A DNA stretch of 64,000 bases from Desulfurococcus amylolyticus Z-533. GTDB taxonomy: Archaea; Thermoproteota; Thermoprotei_A; Sulfolobales; Desulfurococcaceae. The notes under the pieces were generated by a model. The model did not search any database and was not told the origin of the DNA. It saw only the letters and a list, made by a program, of their open reading frames with translations. Made by a program: the position numbers and the translations under genes. The stretch lies in the NCBI RefSeq assembly GCF_000513855.1, contig NZ_KI911318.1, positions 820,484 through 884,483 on the forward strand. Reading direction: 5' to 3'. Shown here in pieces: positions 23,295 to 32,917 of the stretch (position 1 is the first letter of the stretch; each line of letters starts with the position of its first letter).

Positions 23295-25406
23295 CTATGC
23301 TTTAGCTACATAACCGCTTTCAGGCTCGTATAGCTCGCCACGTCTAAGCATCTCCCTTATCTCCTCTTTCGCGAATTCTTTTTCGAAGCCTTTCTCGCTG
23401 GCTTTAGCGACTAGTTCGCTTATACTTATCTTCCCTACATCCTCGAGGAGCCTGAACACGAACTCCCTGAACCTCCTCTTCTTTTCTCTTTTAGATGCTG
23501 ATACACCTGATTCTATGACATCTATATCTATACGTCCGCTTTCAACATCTATACCTATCTTGCTCAGCATAACAAGCATGAGCCTTATGGCTTCCTCGGC
23601 GTCTTCAACTGTAGCCCTATTCTTTAGCGAGAGACGCGCATGTGCTTCTGTAAGCCTTATTATTGCTTCAAGCTGCCTCGGCGTTATAGCTATCGCGGTT
23701 GGCTGGCTTGGATCGCTTGAAATAGATGACTGCCTCATGCTAACGTAGAACTCCTCTATTAACCTAGCTGCCTCAGGCGTGAGCTGTGGACGCACATATC
23801 TCCTGGCATAACTGATATACTTCTTGAGCAACGTGAGATCTATTAGTGATCGCGTCTTATCTGCTTCACTATGTACCCCGAGTATATGGCGTGCGAGCCT
23901 TTTATCCTGTCCAGTGTTTGGTACATCCCTGATAGTGAATATGAGGTCAAACCTCGAGAGTATTGTGGGCGGTAAATCTATGTTCTTGCTTACAGGCTTC
24001 GTGGGATCGTATCTTCCATCCTTAGGGTTCCCGGCCGCCAGGACAGAGGATCTAGCGTTAAGCCTTGCAACTATTCCAGCCTTCGCGATGCTAACCGTCT
24101 GCTGCTCGAGGGCTTCATGTATGGCGCTTCTATCCTCCTCCCTCATCTTATCTATCTCATCGATGCAGGCTACACCGCCATCTGCTATTACTAGCGCGCC
24201 AGCCTCTAAATAGTATTCTCCTGTCATCTTATCCCGTAGGACGGTGGCTGTTAATCCTGCGGCTGTTGAGCCCTTACCACTCGTGTATAATCCCCTGGGA
24301 GCTAGTCTCGAGGTGAATTGAAGTAGCTGTGATTTAGCAGTACCTGGATCCCCAACAAGTAAGACATGTATATCCCCTCTGATCCTTGTACCGTCCTGGA
24401 GTACCTTTTGCACACCACCTAAGAGTAAGAGGGCTATGGCCTCCTTGATATCCCAGTATCCGTAGATACCTGGCGCAATGCTCGCGATAATTTTCTCCCT
24501 TATCCACGGGTCCTTAGCAAGCTCCCTTATCATTTTCTCGTCTTCATCTGTTATCTCTATTTCCTCAAGGACCTTCTCCTGGACCTCAATATTGTTTGCA
24601 TCTATGTAGAAGGAGAATAAGACCCTAGGATTGTGCCTCTCTAGAGAGGAGATAGGTGCAACCCTTAGTATCCCGATAACGATTACTCTATCGCCAGGCC
24701 TGGCGACGTCGACTATGTCGCCTGTGAGTATAACCTCAATACTCCTAGGTATCTGACCCCCTGGGACCTCCTCTGGTTTCTCCTGGACAACTATTTTCTG
24801 CCAGTCTATAAAAGTACTCTTCTCCGGGAGTAGCTCGAATCTACCTGGCTTACCACATATAGGGCAGTACGCTGGTTTCTCAAACCTCTCGCCTATCTCG
24901 CCTTCATCAGGGTATATGAATTCATGTATACCTGTCTCAGGATCTCTATGCCTATACGTCGCTTTCACTATTTTAGCATCTATCTTTGTCACTCGTGTAA
25001 CTATCCCCTCTATCGCGATGAGCTTGCCGATGTAATCACTCGATATATCTCTTATCCTATGCGTCTCAGGCGGGTTTCTAAACCTCGGGTAGAACTTCAC
25101 TATTTTTCTAGCGTACTCCGGGTTCTCTTTCTCGACAACTAGTTTCACTGCCTCACCGAACCTTTCAATGGCTTCATCAGGTTTATCAAGCACCATGCTT
25201 GCTAGGGCTCTATCATACTCTATCAGATCCATGAAGTCCACTGTCAGGCTCTTCTGCCCTGTCACAATCATCTGGCCTATTCTCTCCATGTATTTACGTA
25301 GGCCCTCCTTAGAGCGGTATGTTTCCAGGAACTTCTTGAATGCCTCGGTGAGCTCGGCTCCCTTCAGGCTTACCTGTACATCAGCCTCGCTATCCAATTG
25401 TTTCAA
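23295..25406 (-). CDS. mcm: replicative helicase MCM
   Basis: A 703-residue MCM, the hexameric helicase that unwinds DNA ahead of the fork. The N-terminal domain has helical subdomain A, then a zinc region with YCPICGKPG (C181, C184) and an OB fold. The AAA+ domain has Walker A GDPGTAKS (352-359), Walker B ACIDEIDKM, sensor-1 AAGNPKDGRYD and arginine finger LSRFDLIF (483-490). A C-terminal winged helix ends at KA. The start is TTG at 25406 after aggggttga. It overlaps the Gins23 gene by 17 bases, a crenarchaeal arrangement, so helicase and GINS subunit are made together. Confidence 0.97.
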   Translation of the reverse strand: MKQLDSEADVQVSLKGAELTEAFKKFLETYRSKEGLRKYMERIGQMIVTGQKSLTVDFMDLIEYDRALASMVLDKPDEAIERFGEAVKLVVEKENPEYARKIVKFYPRFRNPPETHRIRDISSDYIGKLIAIEGIVTRVTKIDAKIVKATYRHRDPETGIHEFIYPDEGEIGERFEKPAYCPICGKPGRFELLPEKSTFIDWQKIVVQEKPEEVPGGQIPRSIEVILTGDIVDVARPGDRVIVIGILRVAPISSLERHNPRVLFSFYIDANNIEVQEKVLEEIEITDEDEKMIRELAKDPWIREKIIASIAPGIYGYWDIKEAIALLLLGGVQKVLQDGTRIRGDIHVLLVGDPGTAKSQLLQFTSRLAPRGLYTSGKGSTAAGLTATVLRDKMTGEYYLEAGALVIADGGVACIDEIDKMREEDRSAIHEALEQQTVSIAKAGIVARLNARSSVLAAGNPKDGRYDPTKPVSKNIDLPPTILSRFDLIFTIRDVPNTGQDKRLARHILGVHSEADKTRSLIDLTLLKKYISYARRYVRPQLTPEAARLIEEFYVSMRQSSISSDPSQPTAIAITPRQLEAIIRLTEAHARLSLKNRATVEDAEEAIRLMLVMLSKIGIDVESGRIDIDVIESGVSASKREKKRRFREFVFRLLEDVGKISISELVAKASEKGFEKEFAKEEIREMLRRGELYEPESGYVAKA

Positions 25407-25995
25407 CCCCTATGAACCTCCTATAGTATATATCTAGAATAGTCTTCAATGCGTTGAAGAGTATCTTCTCCTCCTCACTCAGGTTCTCCACGATGTCGGC
25501 TGGATAGCCAGGTGTCATGGTAAGGTTGACTATCTTCCTGGTTCTAAACCGTGTAAGAGAGAGCATTGAGTCGTTTATAATCCTCACGAGCTCGCTTACT
25601 TCTTGTAGTCGCTTTATATCTGGTGACCTCCCATACTCCTCAACATTCTTTACAAGTGTATCCTTCATCCTGTGGTAGAAATAGCCCTTGAGTTTCTCAA
25701 ACCTTAATTGATTCCTATACCTATCCTCGTTGAAGACTAATTGCGATAACATATCCCTGCTGATATCATCGTCGACTATTTTAGCCTGATTCTTCGCGGC
25801 GAGCTTTCTTGCAATCCACCTTGGTACAACTTGTTCAGAGCCCTTTGTAAGCTCTATAAATCCATCATCTATGAAAACATTGAGATCCTGTGCTGTAACA
25901 AGTATTTTAACTGGCTCCTCCTCATACTCCCTTGCGATAAAATCACTTGTAAGGATGCCTATTAATTCAAGTAAACCATTCAAAGCATCCACCAT
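25390..25995 (-). CDS. gins23: GINS complex subunit Gins23
   Basis: A 201-residue GINS subunit. The small beta-rich B domain comes first (KILVTAQDLNVFIDDGFIEL, VPRWIARKLAAKNQAKIV), followed by the helical A domain (RFEKLKGYFYHRMKDTLV, RTRKIVNLTM). The B-then-A order is that of Gins23 (Psf2/Psf3 type) rather than Gins15. GINS joins MCM and the Cdc45-like nuclease in the CMG-like helicase. The start ATG (25995) has no ribosome site, so the mRNA may be leaderless. It is divergent from the RFC genes across 76 bases. Confidence 0.85.
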   Translation of the reverse strand: MVDALNGLLELIGILTSDFIAREYEEEPVKILVTAQDLNVFIDDGFIELTKGSEQVVPRWIARKLAAKNQAKIVDDDISRDMLSQLVFNEDRYRNQLRFEKLKGYFYHRMKDTLVKNVEEYGRSPDIKRLQEVSELVRIINDSMLSLTRFRTRKIVNLTMTPGYPADIVENLSEEEKILFNALKTILDIYYRRFIGVETIG

Positions 25996-26071
25996 TTAGT
26001 TATAATACCCTGAAATCCCTTTAATATCCTAGCCACATTATACCTAATAATGAAGCCTTTAGGTGTCTAGT

Positions 26072-27052
26072 TTGAGTGAGGAAGTAGAATTATTGTGGGC
26101 TGAGAAATATCGTCCTAGAACACTCGACGAGGTAGTGAATCAGAAGGAAGTAGTTGTCAGGCTGAAGAAGTTCGTTGAGGAGAAGAACATACCCCACATG
26201 CTCTTCGCTGGACCTCCTGGCACAGGTAAGACCACCATAGCTCATTGCCTAGCCCATGATCTCTACGGCGACGACTATAGGAAGTATATGCTGGAGTTAA
26301 ACGCGTCGGATGAGAGGAAGATAGAGGTTATAAGAGGTAAGGTTAAGGAGTTCGCAAGGACTAGAGTCGTCGGTGATGTACCATTTAAAATAGTGCTTCT
26401 CGACGAAGCCGATAACATGACGGCTGATGCTCAGCAAGCCCTGAGGAGGCTCATGGAGCTGTATAGTGCTACAACAAGGTTTATTCTGACGGCAAACTAC
26501 CCAAGCAAGATCATAGAGCCTATTCAAAGTAGAACAGCCATCTTCAGGTTTTCACCGCTAAGCAGGGAGGATGTTGTAGGGAGGTTGAAATATATATGCA
26601 ACGCTGAGAAGATAGAATGCGCTGAGAAAGCGCTTGAAACAATATATGAGCTATCAGAGGGTGATATGAGGCGGGCCATAAACATCCTGCAGACAGCAGC
26701 TGCCTTAGGCGAGGTAGTCGAGGAAGCCGTCTACAAGGTACTAGGGATGGCGCATCCCAGGGAAGTCAGAGAGATGATAAATACAGCACTAGCGGGCAAC
26801 TTCACGGAAGCCAGGAATAAGTTAAGAACCTTGATGATCGAATACGGGCTCAGCGGCCTCGACGTTGTGAAGCAGATACATAGAGAGATATTCAGTCAGG
26901 ATGTTAAAATACCGGATGAGATAAGGGTGTTAATAGCTGATCTAGCTGGTGAAATACAGTTCAGGCTTGTCGAGGGAGCCGATGACGAGATACAGTTGAA
27001 CGCGTTTCTAGCCAGGCTAGCTTTAATAGGTAAGAAATTCAAGACGGGGTAG
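26072..27052 (+). CDS. rfcS: replication factor C small subunit
   Basis: A 326-residue AAA+ clamp-loader subunit. EKYRPRTLDEVVNQ begins the domain; Walker A is GPPGTGKTT (about 47-55), Walker B LLDEADNM, sensor-1 LTANYPSKI, arginine finger in PIQSRTAIFRF, followed by the C-terminal collar. Four copies with one RFC-L load PCNA. The TTG at 26072 is spaced correctly from aggtg (26061-26065); a GTG at 26063 lies inside that site. RFC-L follows 3 bases later. Confidence 0.95.
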   Translation: MSEEVELLWAEKYRPRTLDEVVNQKEVVVRLKKFVEEKNIPHMLFAGPPGTGKTTIAHCLAHDLYGDDYRKYMLELNASDERKIEVIRGKVKEFARTRVVGDVPFKIVLLDEADNMTADAQQALRRLMELYSATTRFILTANYPSKIIEPIQSRTAIFRFSPLSREDVVGRLKYICNAEKIECAEKALETIYELSEGDMRRAINILQTAAALGEVVEEAVYKVLGMAHPREVREMINTALAGNFTEARNKLRTLMIEYGLSGLDVVKQIHREIFSQDVKIPDEIRVLIADLAGEIQFRLVEGADDEIQLNAFLARLALIGKKFKTG

Positions 27053-27055
27053 CCC

Positions 27056-28336
27056 TTGAGCCAGGAGAGAGTACCGTGGATAATAAAATATAGGCCCAAG
27101 ACCCTTGACGAGGTAGTAAATCAGGATGAAGCCAAGTCAAAGCTACTGGAATGGCTCAGCTTATGGGAGAAGGGGAAGCCTAGTAAGAAGGCAGCATTAC
27201 TTCATGGTCCTCCAGGCTGCGGCAAGACGAGCCTTGTAGAGGCCCTAGCCAGGAGTAAGGGCTACCAGTTACTGGAGATGAATGCCAGTGACGCAAGGCG
27301 GAAGGAGGATATCGAGAGAATAGTTAAATTAGCAAGTCGCTCGGGAGCATTAACCGGGTCTAGGAAGATAATACTGCTTGATGAAGTCGATGGGATGGAT
27401 GTTAGGGCGGATGCCGGTGGCGTAGAAGCCCTGGTGGAGGTAATCAAGGTTTCTGCTAACCCGATAATAATGACGGCTAATAACCCGTATTCACAGATGC
27501 TACGCCCCCTTAGAGAGCTCTCAGAGATGATAGCCTTCAAGAGACTTACTCCAAGAGACGTTGTAACAGTGTTGAAGAGGATATGTGGTGCTGAGAAACT
27601 GGTATGCGAGGATCAAGCCCTCGATGAGATAGCTAAGAGGAGTGAGGGCGACTTAAGAAGCGCTATAAATGATTTAGAAGCTACGGCTGGAGCCAGTGAA
27701 AGAATCACTCTTGGGCTAGTGAAATCATTCTCAACATACAGGGATAGAACCTATGCACCGTACGAGGCATTACAGAAACTCTTCAACTCCAGGTATATAT
27801 TCCAGGCTAGGGAAGCCCCAACCTCAACTGATTTAACCCCCGACGAGTTCATGGTATGGATTAACGAGCATATACCAACATACTATGAGGACCTAGAGGA
27901 GATCGCGAGAGCCTATGATGCATTAAGCAAGGCTGACGTATACATGGGAAGGATAATTAAAACCAATAACTGGGATCTATTAACCTACGCATTAGACATG
28001 ATGGGACCTGGTGTTGCATTCGCGAGGAAGACATATAGGTATAGGTGGAAGCCCTTCAAGCAACCCGAGAGAATCAAGCTGATGAGCGAGACAAAGAAGT
28101 CCAGGGAGATCCGGGAAGCCCTAGCCGAGCAATTAGCCAGCCACATACTTGCCAGTAAGGCTGTAGTGAAGAGTGATGTAATACCGTTTCTAAGGGTGAT
28201 TTTCAGGAGCAATCCAAGATATGCTGCTAAACTTGCCGAGAGCTATAGACTACCCAGTGAAGTTGTGGAGTGGCTGGCTGGCCCCCGAGCCAAGGATGTG
28301 TTGAACTATATTAAGAAGCGCAGGGTTAGCAAGTAG
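27056..28336 (+). CDS. rfcL: replication factor C large subunit
   Basis: A 426-residue AAA+ protein. It has IKYRPKTLDEVVNQDEAKS, Walker A GPPGCGKTS (51-59), Walker B LLDEVDGMD, sensor-1 MTANNPY, and the RFC-L C-terminal helical domain. Archaeal RFC-L often ends in a PCNA-interacting motif; this one ends LNYIKKRRVSK without one. The start is TTG at 27056. It is co-transcribed with rfcS. Confidence 0.93.
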   Translation: MSQERVPWIIKYRPKTLDEVVNQDEAKSKLLEWLSLWEKGKPSKKAALLHGPPGCGKTSLVEALARSKGYQLLEMNASDARRKEDIERIVKLASRSGALTGSRKIILLDEVDGMDVRADAGGVEALVEVIKVSANPIIMTANNPYSQMLRPLRELSEMIAFKRLTPRDVVTVLKRICGAEKLVCEDQALDEIAKRSEGDLRSAINDLEATAGASERITLGLVKSFSTYRDRTYAPYEALQKLFNSRYIFQAREAPTSTDLTPDEFMVWINEHIPTYYEDLEEIARAYDALSKADVYMGRIIKTNNWDLLTYALDMMGPGVAFARKTYRYRWKPFKQPERIKLMSETKKSREIREALAEQLASHILASKAVVKSDVIPFLRVIFRSNPRYAAKLAESYRLPSEVVEWLAGPRAKDVLNYIKKRRVSK

Positions 28337-28338
28337 GA

Positions 28339-29787
28339 TCACCGCGTCTTTTCCAAGCCAGCCCTATATCTTGCTAAGCCCCCGCGTAGGCTATACGCCT
28401 TAAACCCCTTACCGCGGAGCTCCCTCGCTAAGAGTAAGCTGATCCCCCCTGTTGTACAATAAAGTACTACCGGCTTATCTCTGGGTAGATTGTTGAAGTC
28501 AACCATGCTTAGATGAATTGCTCCCGGTAACGCATCCCTCTTATACTCCTCATAACTCCTGACATCTATGATTATTGAATCGCCTGGTATCGAATCTATT
28601 TCCTCACTATAGCCTGGTACAGCCTCCTCAGGACTTGCAGAGAATACATCTACCACCCTGTACTCTCCCGCCATCCTCTCCACAAGCCTCACGTCCAGCC
28701 TCTCAATTAATGATTTAAGCTTCTCACTGGAAATCCTGGTAACCACGTGTGTTGGAGCTATTGCACACGTCTCGGCAACCCTGGAAGAGTAGTCGTATAG
28801 CCCGATCCTTCTCGAATACTCTATGATCTCCTCTTTATCAAAGCCTATTAGAGGCCTCAATATAATGCTCCTCGGTGAAACAGCACTCTCTACCGCAACC
28901 AGGTTGGCAAGCGTCTGGCTGGATGCCTGTGAAAGGGCCTCACCGGTTACGATGGTGTTGTATCCTAGCTCCGTAGCTATCTTGTCGGCAACCATGTACA
29001 TTAATGCCCTGAGAACCACCTGCCTATAACTCCACTCTATTCTCTCCTCTATCTCGGCTATAAGAGGTGTAAAATCAACTGTTATAAACCTCGGGTTATA
29101 GCTGCTGAGCCACTCCTCGGATAACTTCCTTGCCACGCTGAATGCCTGGCGAGAGACCTCGCTGGAGCCCATTACATAGTGTAGGAAGTCGACCTCCACC
29201 CCCCTCTTAGCAATCATCCACGCTGCTACAGGAGAGTCAAAGCCACCCGAAAACAAGACTAGTGCTCTCCCACTTGATCCGAGTGGAAGACCTCCGGGAC
29301 CCATAGCGACATTGCTGTATAAGTATGCCTTATTACCCCTGACCTCAACCTCTACCTCTATATCCGGGTTCTCCAGGTCCACGCCCTTCGAATACGGTTT
29401 CAGTAATGCTCCCACCTCCCTGGCTACGTCGAGGGATGTGAATCCGTGTCTTCCACTCCTCTTCACCCTCACAGCAAACTTCCTATCCCTTACATGCTCT
29501 ATCGTCCTAGACGCTATCTCCTTGGCTAGCTCACCAAGATCCCTGAATTCCAGCACCTGGACCTCCGATACTCTATGGACCCCGAATACCCTGCTCAACT
29601 CCTGTAGAGCCTCGACCTGTGTCTCAACAAATATCTTGGCATCAATTACCTTGGCTACTTGCAGAGTGATGTTTCTCCGGGCAAGCCTCCTCCTTATATT
29701 ATCGATGAGCCTGTAGTAGAGCCTCGACCTAGTCTTCTTGGATCTCAAAGGTATTTCTCCAGCTACTGTAATAAGGTATGTCGGCAA
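28339..29787 (-). CDS. thiI: tRNA 4-thiouridine synthase ThiI with rhodanese domain
   Basis: A 482-residue enzyme that adenylates U8 of tRNA and installs sulfur; it may also supply sulfur for thiamine. Domains: N-terminal ferredoxin-like plus THUMP (1-165), PP-loop SGGFDS (180-185), and a C-terminal rhodanese domain (~395-482) with the persulfide cysteine in VLYCTTGGIS (C444). C341 in AETCAIAP is the expected partner that releases the disulfide. Many archaeal ThiI lack the rhodanese domain; this one has it. The start is TTG at 29787 after gggttgag. Confidence 0.93.
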   Translation of the reverse strand: MPTYLITVAGEIPLRSKKTRSRLYYRLIDNIRRRLARRNITLQVAKVIDAKIFVETQVEALQELSRVFGVHRVSEVQVLEFRDLGELAKEIASRTIEHVRDRKFAVRVKRSGRHGFTSLDVAREVGALLKPYSKGVDLENPDIEVEVEVRGNKAYLYSNVAMGPGGLPLGSSGRALVLFSGGFDSPVAAWMIAKRGVEVDFLHYVMGSSEVSRQAFSVARKLSEEWLSSYNPRFITVDFTPLIAEIEERIEWSYRQVVLRALMYMVADKIATELGYNTIVTGEALSQASSQTLANLVAVESAVSPRSIILRPLIGFDKEEIIEYSRRIGLYDYSSRVAETCAIAPTHVVTRISSEKLKSLIERLDVRLVERMAGEYRVVDVFSASPEEAVPGYSEEIDSIPGDSIIIDVRSYEEYKRDALPGAIHLSMVDFNNLPRDKPVVLYCTTGGISLLLARELRGKGFKAYSLRGGLARYRAGLEKTR

Positions 29788-30138
29788 TTCTTCTCAACCC
29801 TTCCCATGCCACTATTCCGATAATGTTTCATAGGGGGGTTTAGTCCTGATATGGGTTGGTGCTGGTTGATGCCGTTCCCCCATTTCTTTTCCCCTGAATC
29901 CCTTCTCGGGCCTGCATTCGGCTTGGGAATGTTCAAAGCGACCCTAGGACATCATGCATCTAGGGCTCCTTGGGAGGGCTGTAAGCCCTTCACCATGTAT
30001 CCACACTATGTTATCTACCATTTCCTATTCCTAGTTTATAAATCTTGGCACGAAATGAGAAACTACACCAACTCTTATAAACCAAATGTGAAAACTAAAA
30101 AGCAATCGAAGACTTAATATTTAGCTTTCTAGATTTTA
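29788..30138. other. spacer with inverted B repeat
   Basis: Contains the inverted 102-bp B copy (29834-29935), then hairpin-prone bases (ccctag...ctaggg, gggctgtaagccc) to about 29990. The AT-rich promoter of the DUF432 gene (cttaatattt near 30113) lies at its right end. No gene is visible. Confidence 0.6.
29834..29935 (-). repeat. 102-bp perfect inverted repeat, left copy (part B)
   Basis: On the minus strand this is identical, base for base, to 32689-32790: from tgaacattcccaagccg to gactaaaccccc. It is the B part of the dispersed element, without part A. Confidence 0.93.
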
Positions 30139-30912
30139 GTGTCAGTGCACGGGATTCGCCGAGACTACGGGGCTCTCGGAATGTATGGTATTGGGGTAAG
30201 TGGTAGGATCAATATTGGGGATAACATTATAGAATATGATGGAGCTAGGAGCAGGTATCGTAGGATGAGCAGGGACGGTTCCATAACTGTATCGTTTGAC
30301 TTGCAGGGAGAGCATAGTATCGTCGCGGAACCTATTCACTCCCTCTACATACCGGGCTTCAACACAAAGTATATGCTCGTGGAGCTGGTTGATAGAATAG
30401 TTGTCCCTCCAAATTCCTCGGTAGGCTTCTTCATCAAGATCCCGGTGGATCTAGGCGTATTCATGGTTGGAAGAGACTTCTATAAGCTGATAGATGTTGC
30501 CCCGTTGCTCAATTATTATAAGTACACACTATATGGTCCCCTTGCATCGCTCGAGGAGGTAAGCGGGATCTTATGCAGGCACTGGAGAAGCATGAGTTAC
30601 AATGGGAAAACAAGCGTTGAACCCGGGGAATGCCTAGTTGAGGCTGAGGTAGTAAACGAATTAGGGGATTCAATCACAGTCTCCAAGATACTTGTGGATG
30701 CATCCTATATGCCCCTCTACTATGAAATAAATACCTTCAACTGCTACGCTGGTAAGATAAGGATGGTTGTAAAGAGCAGGGATATCGGGGAAATAATGTA
30801 TCCCAGGATCCAGCCGCCCCAGGGTTACTTGAAGGCTGATGTTCCAGCTGAACTAAGGCCCCCGCCTATCCCTATAATAGCTTGGAAAACAGAGATGATA
30901 TGGGGTTTATGA
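30139..30912 (+). CDS. DUF432 family protein
   Basis: A 257-residue, beta-rich soluble protein of the archaeal DUF432 family. These genes commonly stand next to MscS genes, as here (1-base gap), and are thought to be involved with osmotic channels; no activity has been shown. Visible stretches are GEHSIVAEPIHSLYIPG, FFIKIPVDLGVFM, and a C-terminal PAELRPPPIPIIAW. A GTG start close to a TATA-like cttaatattt suggests a leaderless message. Confidence 0.72.
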   Translation: MSVHGIRRDYGALGMYGIGVSGRINIGDNIIEYDGARSRYRRMSRDGSITVSFDLQGEHSIVAEPIHSLYIPGFNTKYMLVELVDRIVVPPNSSVGFFIKIPVDLGVFMVGRDFYKLIDVAPLLNYYKYTLYGPLASLEEVSGILCRHWRSMSYNGKTSVEPGECLVEAEVVNELGDSITVSKILVDASYMPLYYEINTFNCYAGKIRMVVKSRDIGEIMYPRIQPPQGYLKADVPAELRPPPIPIIAWKTEMIWGL

Positions 30913-30913
30913 G

Positions 30914-31744
30914 ATGATTAATTTCTCATGGATACTGGAAACAGTAATCAATGCCTTCACATCTCTAGGATTGAGTAGAGACCTGGCCTTAAGGGTGTTC
31001 ATCGCACTGATTATATTAGCGGTTGGCTACGTAGTGGTCAAGATCATTACAAGGATTACATCAAGGATTCTCCTAAAGCTATACCCAAGGCAGATAACCA
31101 TTATTGTGCTGAGGATCATATATTACTCACTCCTATTCATACTCATAGTATTGTTTCTCACCTCGCTTGGCATAGACGTATCAGGGTTGATGCTGGCAGG
31201 CGGATTCGCTGGTCTAGTGGTTGGTGTTGCCCTTCAGCCAGTGTTAGCCAACGTGTTCGCTGGGTTATATATTATGGCTGAAAAAGTTGTTCAGCCAGGT
31301 AATGCTGTGGAGGTGGGCAGTGTGAGCGGGGAGGTGATCTCCCTTTCAATAATGTTTACACGGATAATGACCTGGGATGGCATAATTGTCACTGTTCCTA
31401 ATAACTTATTGCTTTCCTCAATGTTGAAGAACTACAGTAAGACCATGGCTAGGCGTATTGAGATCACGGTGCCGATAGCGTATGGTGAAGATATCGAGAA
31501 AGCATACAAGGTAATAAGGGAAGTCATCGACAAATATCCCTATACACTAGTTGAGCCTTCCCCGGACATATTTGTTTCATCGGCAGGCGATAACGGATTA
31601 CTAGTGACTATAAGGGCTTGGGTGCCAAGGCAGTATTATTATCAGGCTGCGAAGGACCTGCCCTGGCTAATAGTGAAAGCCGTGTCAAACGCTGGCATAG
31701 AGATACCGTTCCCCAGCTCTCAATATGGTTTAGGACACCCCTGA
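30914..31744 (+). CDS. MscS-family mechanosensitive channel
   Basis: A 276-residue small-conductance channel. Three membrane helices lie within residues 1-110; the pore helix is Gly/Ala-rich (LMLAGGFAGLVVGVALQPVLANVFAGLY). The MscS beta domain follows (VEVGSVSGEVISLSIMFTRI, TVPNNLLLSS), then the alpha/beta vestibule. It opens on membrane tension to release solutes. It is in an operon with DUF432. Confidence 0.9.
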   Translation: MINFSWILETVINAFTSLGLSRDLALRVFIALIILAVGYVVVKIITRITSRILLKLYPRQITIIVLRIIYYSLLFILIVLFLTSLGIDVSGLMLAGGFAGLVVGVALQPVLANVFAGLYIMAEKVVQPGNAVEVGSVSGEVISLSIMFTRIMTWDGIIVTVPNNLLLSSMLKNYSKTMARRIEITVPIAYGEDIEKAYKVIREVIDKYPYTLVEPSPDIFVSSAGDNGLLVTIRAWVPRQYYYQAAKDLPWLIVKAVSNAGIEIPFPSSQYGLGHP

Positions 31745-31842
31745 ATCTAGGACCAACCAGTAAGTAGCCCAGTGGCTTAAAACCCGATGCCTCTAGATGA
31801 CTAAGTGGAGTCAGTATTATTGATAAGGCTGGTGTTCACTAT

Positions 31843-32493
31843 ATGTCAATGCTTCACCAGGTTCAGGAACATATAAAGGAAGATTTGTATGCAACCGGTT
31901 TCACTACTCTAAATTATGTACTCGAATACTTTGAATTAGAGTTGGTGGCAAGTATACGTGATAAATCATTAAGTGATGTATTATCGCTTCTCAACGACCT
32001 GGGAAACAAGTATAATTCCATACTCGCTTCTAAACTACTTGTAGAGGGGGAAGTCCGGTGTGTAATCGTCTACCGGGAGCCATATTTAAATATCCAGTGT
32101 AGTAAACCGCAGCCTGGACTCGACCCTAAAGTGATCGAGGCCGATATATACATGTTATCCCCGACCCCCTCAATTAAGGATATTTATCCTGCAACAGTGA
32201 TGAATACACCACTGAAATGCATTAATCAACTATATCTTGCCTCACTATTCTTTAGCAAGGAGCATGCAGTAAAGGGGCTTGAATGCATTGGCCAAGCTGT
32301 TAAGGACATAGAGAAGCTACTTGAAAAACAGGCCTTCATAAACAAGAAAAACGAGAAAATCTCCAAATTAATACTGGATAAATTATCAAAGACATTGAAA
32401 GACCTAGGCATTAAAATAGAAGCTGAGGACTGGGTTAAAGTACTATGGCTAGCGAACGAGTTGGTAATGCTATATAGTGAGACAAAGGCGTAG
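31843..32493 (+). CDS. protein of unknown function
   Basis: A 216-residue soluble protein. The N-terminal part mixes helices and strands (EYFELELVASIRDKS; a VRCVIVYREPYLNIQCSKP strand pair). The C-terminal ~80 residues are lysine-rich helix (KDIEKLLEKQAFINKKNEK, KLILDKLSKTLKDLG). I do not recognise it. It is the last gene before the right copy of the 102-bp inverted repeat. Confidence 0.6.
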   Translation: MSMLHQVQEHIKEDLYATGFTTLNYVLEYFELELVASIRDKSLSDVLSLLNDLGNKYNSILASKLLVEGEVRCVIVYREPYLNIQCSKPQPGLDPKVIEADIYMLSPTPSIKDIYPATVMNTPLKCINQLYLASLFFSKEHAVKGLECIGQAVKDIEKLLEKQAFINKKNEKISKLILDKLSKTLKDLGIKIEAEDWVKVLWLANELVMLYSETKA

Positions 32494-32556
32494 TACTCCT
32501 AGTTATTCCTCTAGCTATGGCCATGGTTCTACAGCTTATAGCGTCTTTAACTATTA

Positions 32557-32797
32557 TTTTTGTTTTTCACATTGGTTTATGGTTGTTGATATTGATCTTC
32601 TACGACTACTACGTATACTTTTCTTCTCATGTAAATATACTTTGCCAGATCTTCTAGAGTTCTTGTTGGCACTTAAAGGAGATTACCCTGAACATTCCCA
32701 AGCCGAATGCAGGCCCGAGAAGGGATTCAGGGGAAAAGAAATGGGGGAACGGCATCAACCAGCACCAACCCATATCAGGACTAAACCCCCTAGTTAG
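32557..32797 (+). repeat. dispersed A-B element, complete copy; contains right 102-bp inverted repeat
   Basis: Part A (32557-32640) matches the 18.7-kb copy; part B (32683-32797) matches those at 40.2 and 62.8 kb (gaacattcccaagccgaatg and ggattcaggggaaaag). Bases 32689-32790 are the exact inverted twin of 29834-29935. Confidence 0.75.
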
Positions 32798-32874
32798 GGG
32801 TGGGGCTCGGGTCTGGTGAATACCTGTGATTACCTGTAGATATTTCTGGCTACCTGCTTCACCCCTTATGTCTA

Positions 32875-32917
32875 ATTCCCCCGCTTCATCTGGCGTCACC
32901 CTTCACAGCGGGGGAAT
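32875..32917. repeat. perfect 11-bp hairpin
   Basis: attcccccgct and agcgggggaat enclose 21 bases. It lies just after the A-B element and 120 bases beyond the end of the pilin-like gene. Confidence 0.7.

Noticed and set aside
32477-32797. 106-codon frame after the unknown 216-residue gene
   Set aside because: It lies inside the A-B repeat and its tail is the translated B segment; no start signal of its own.
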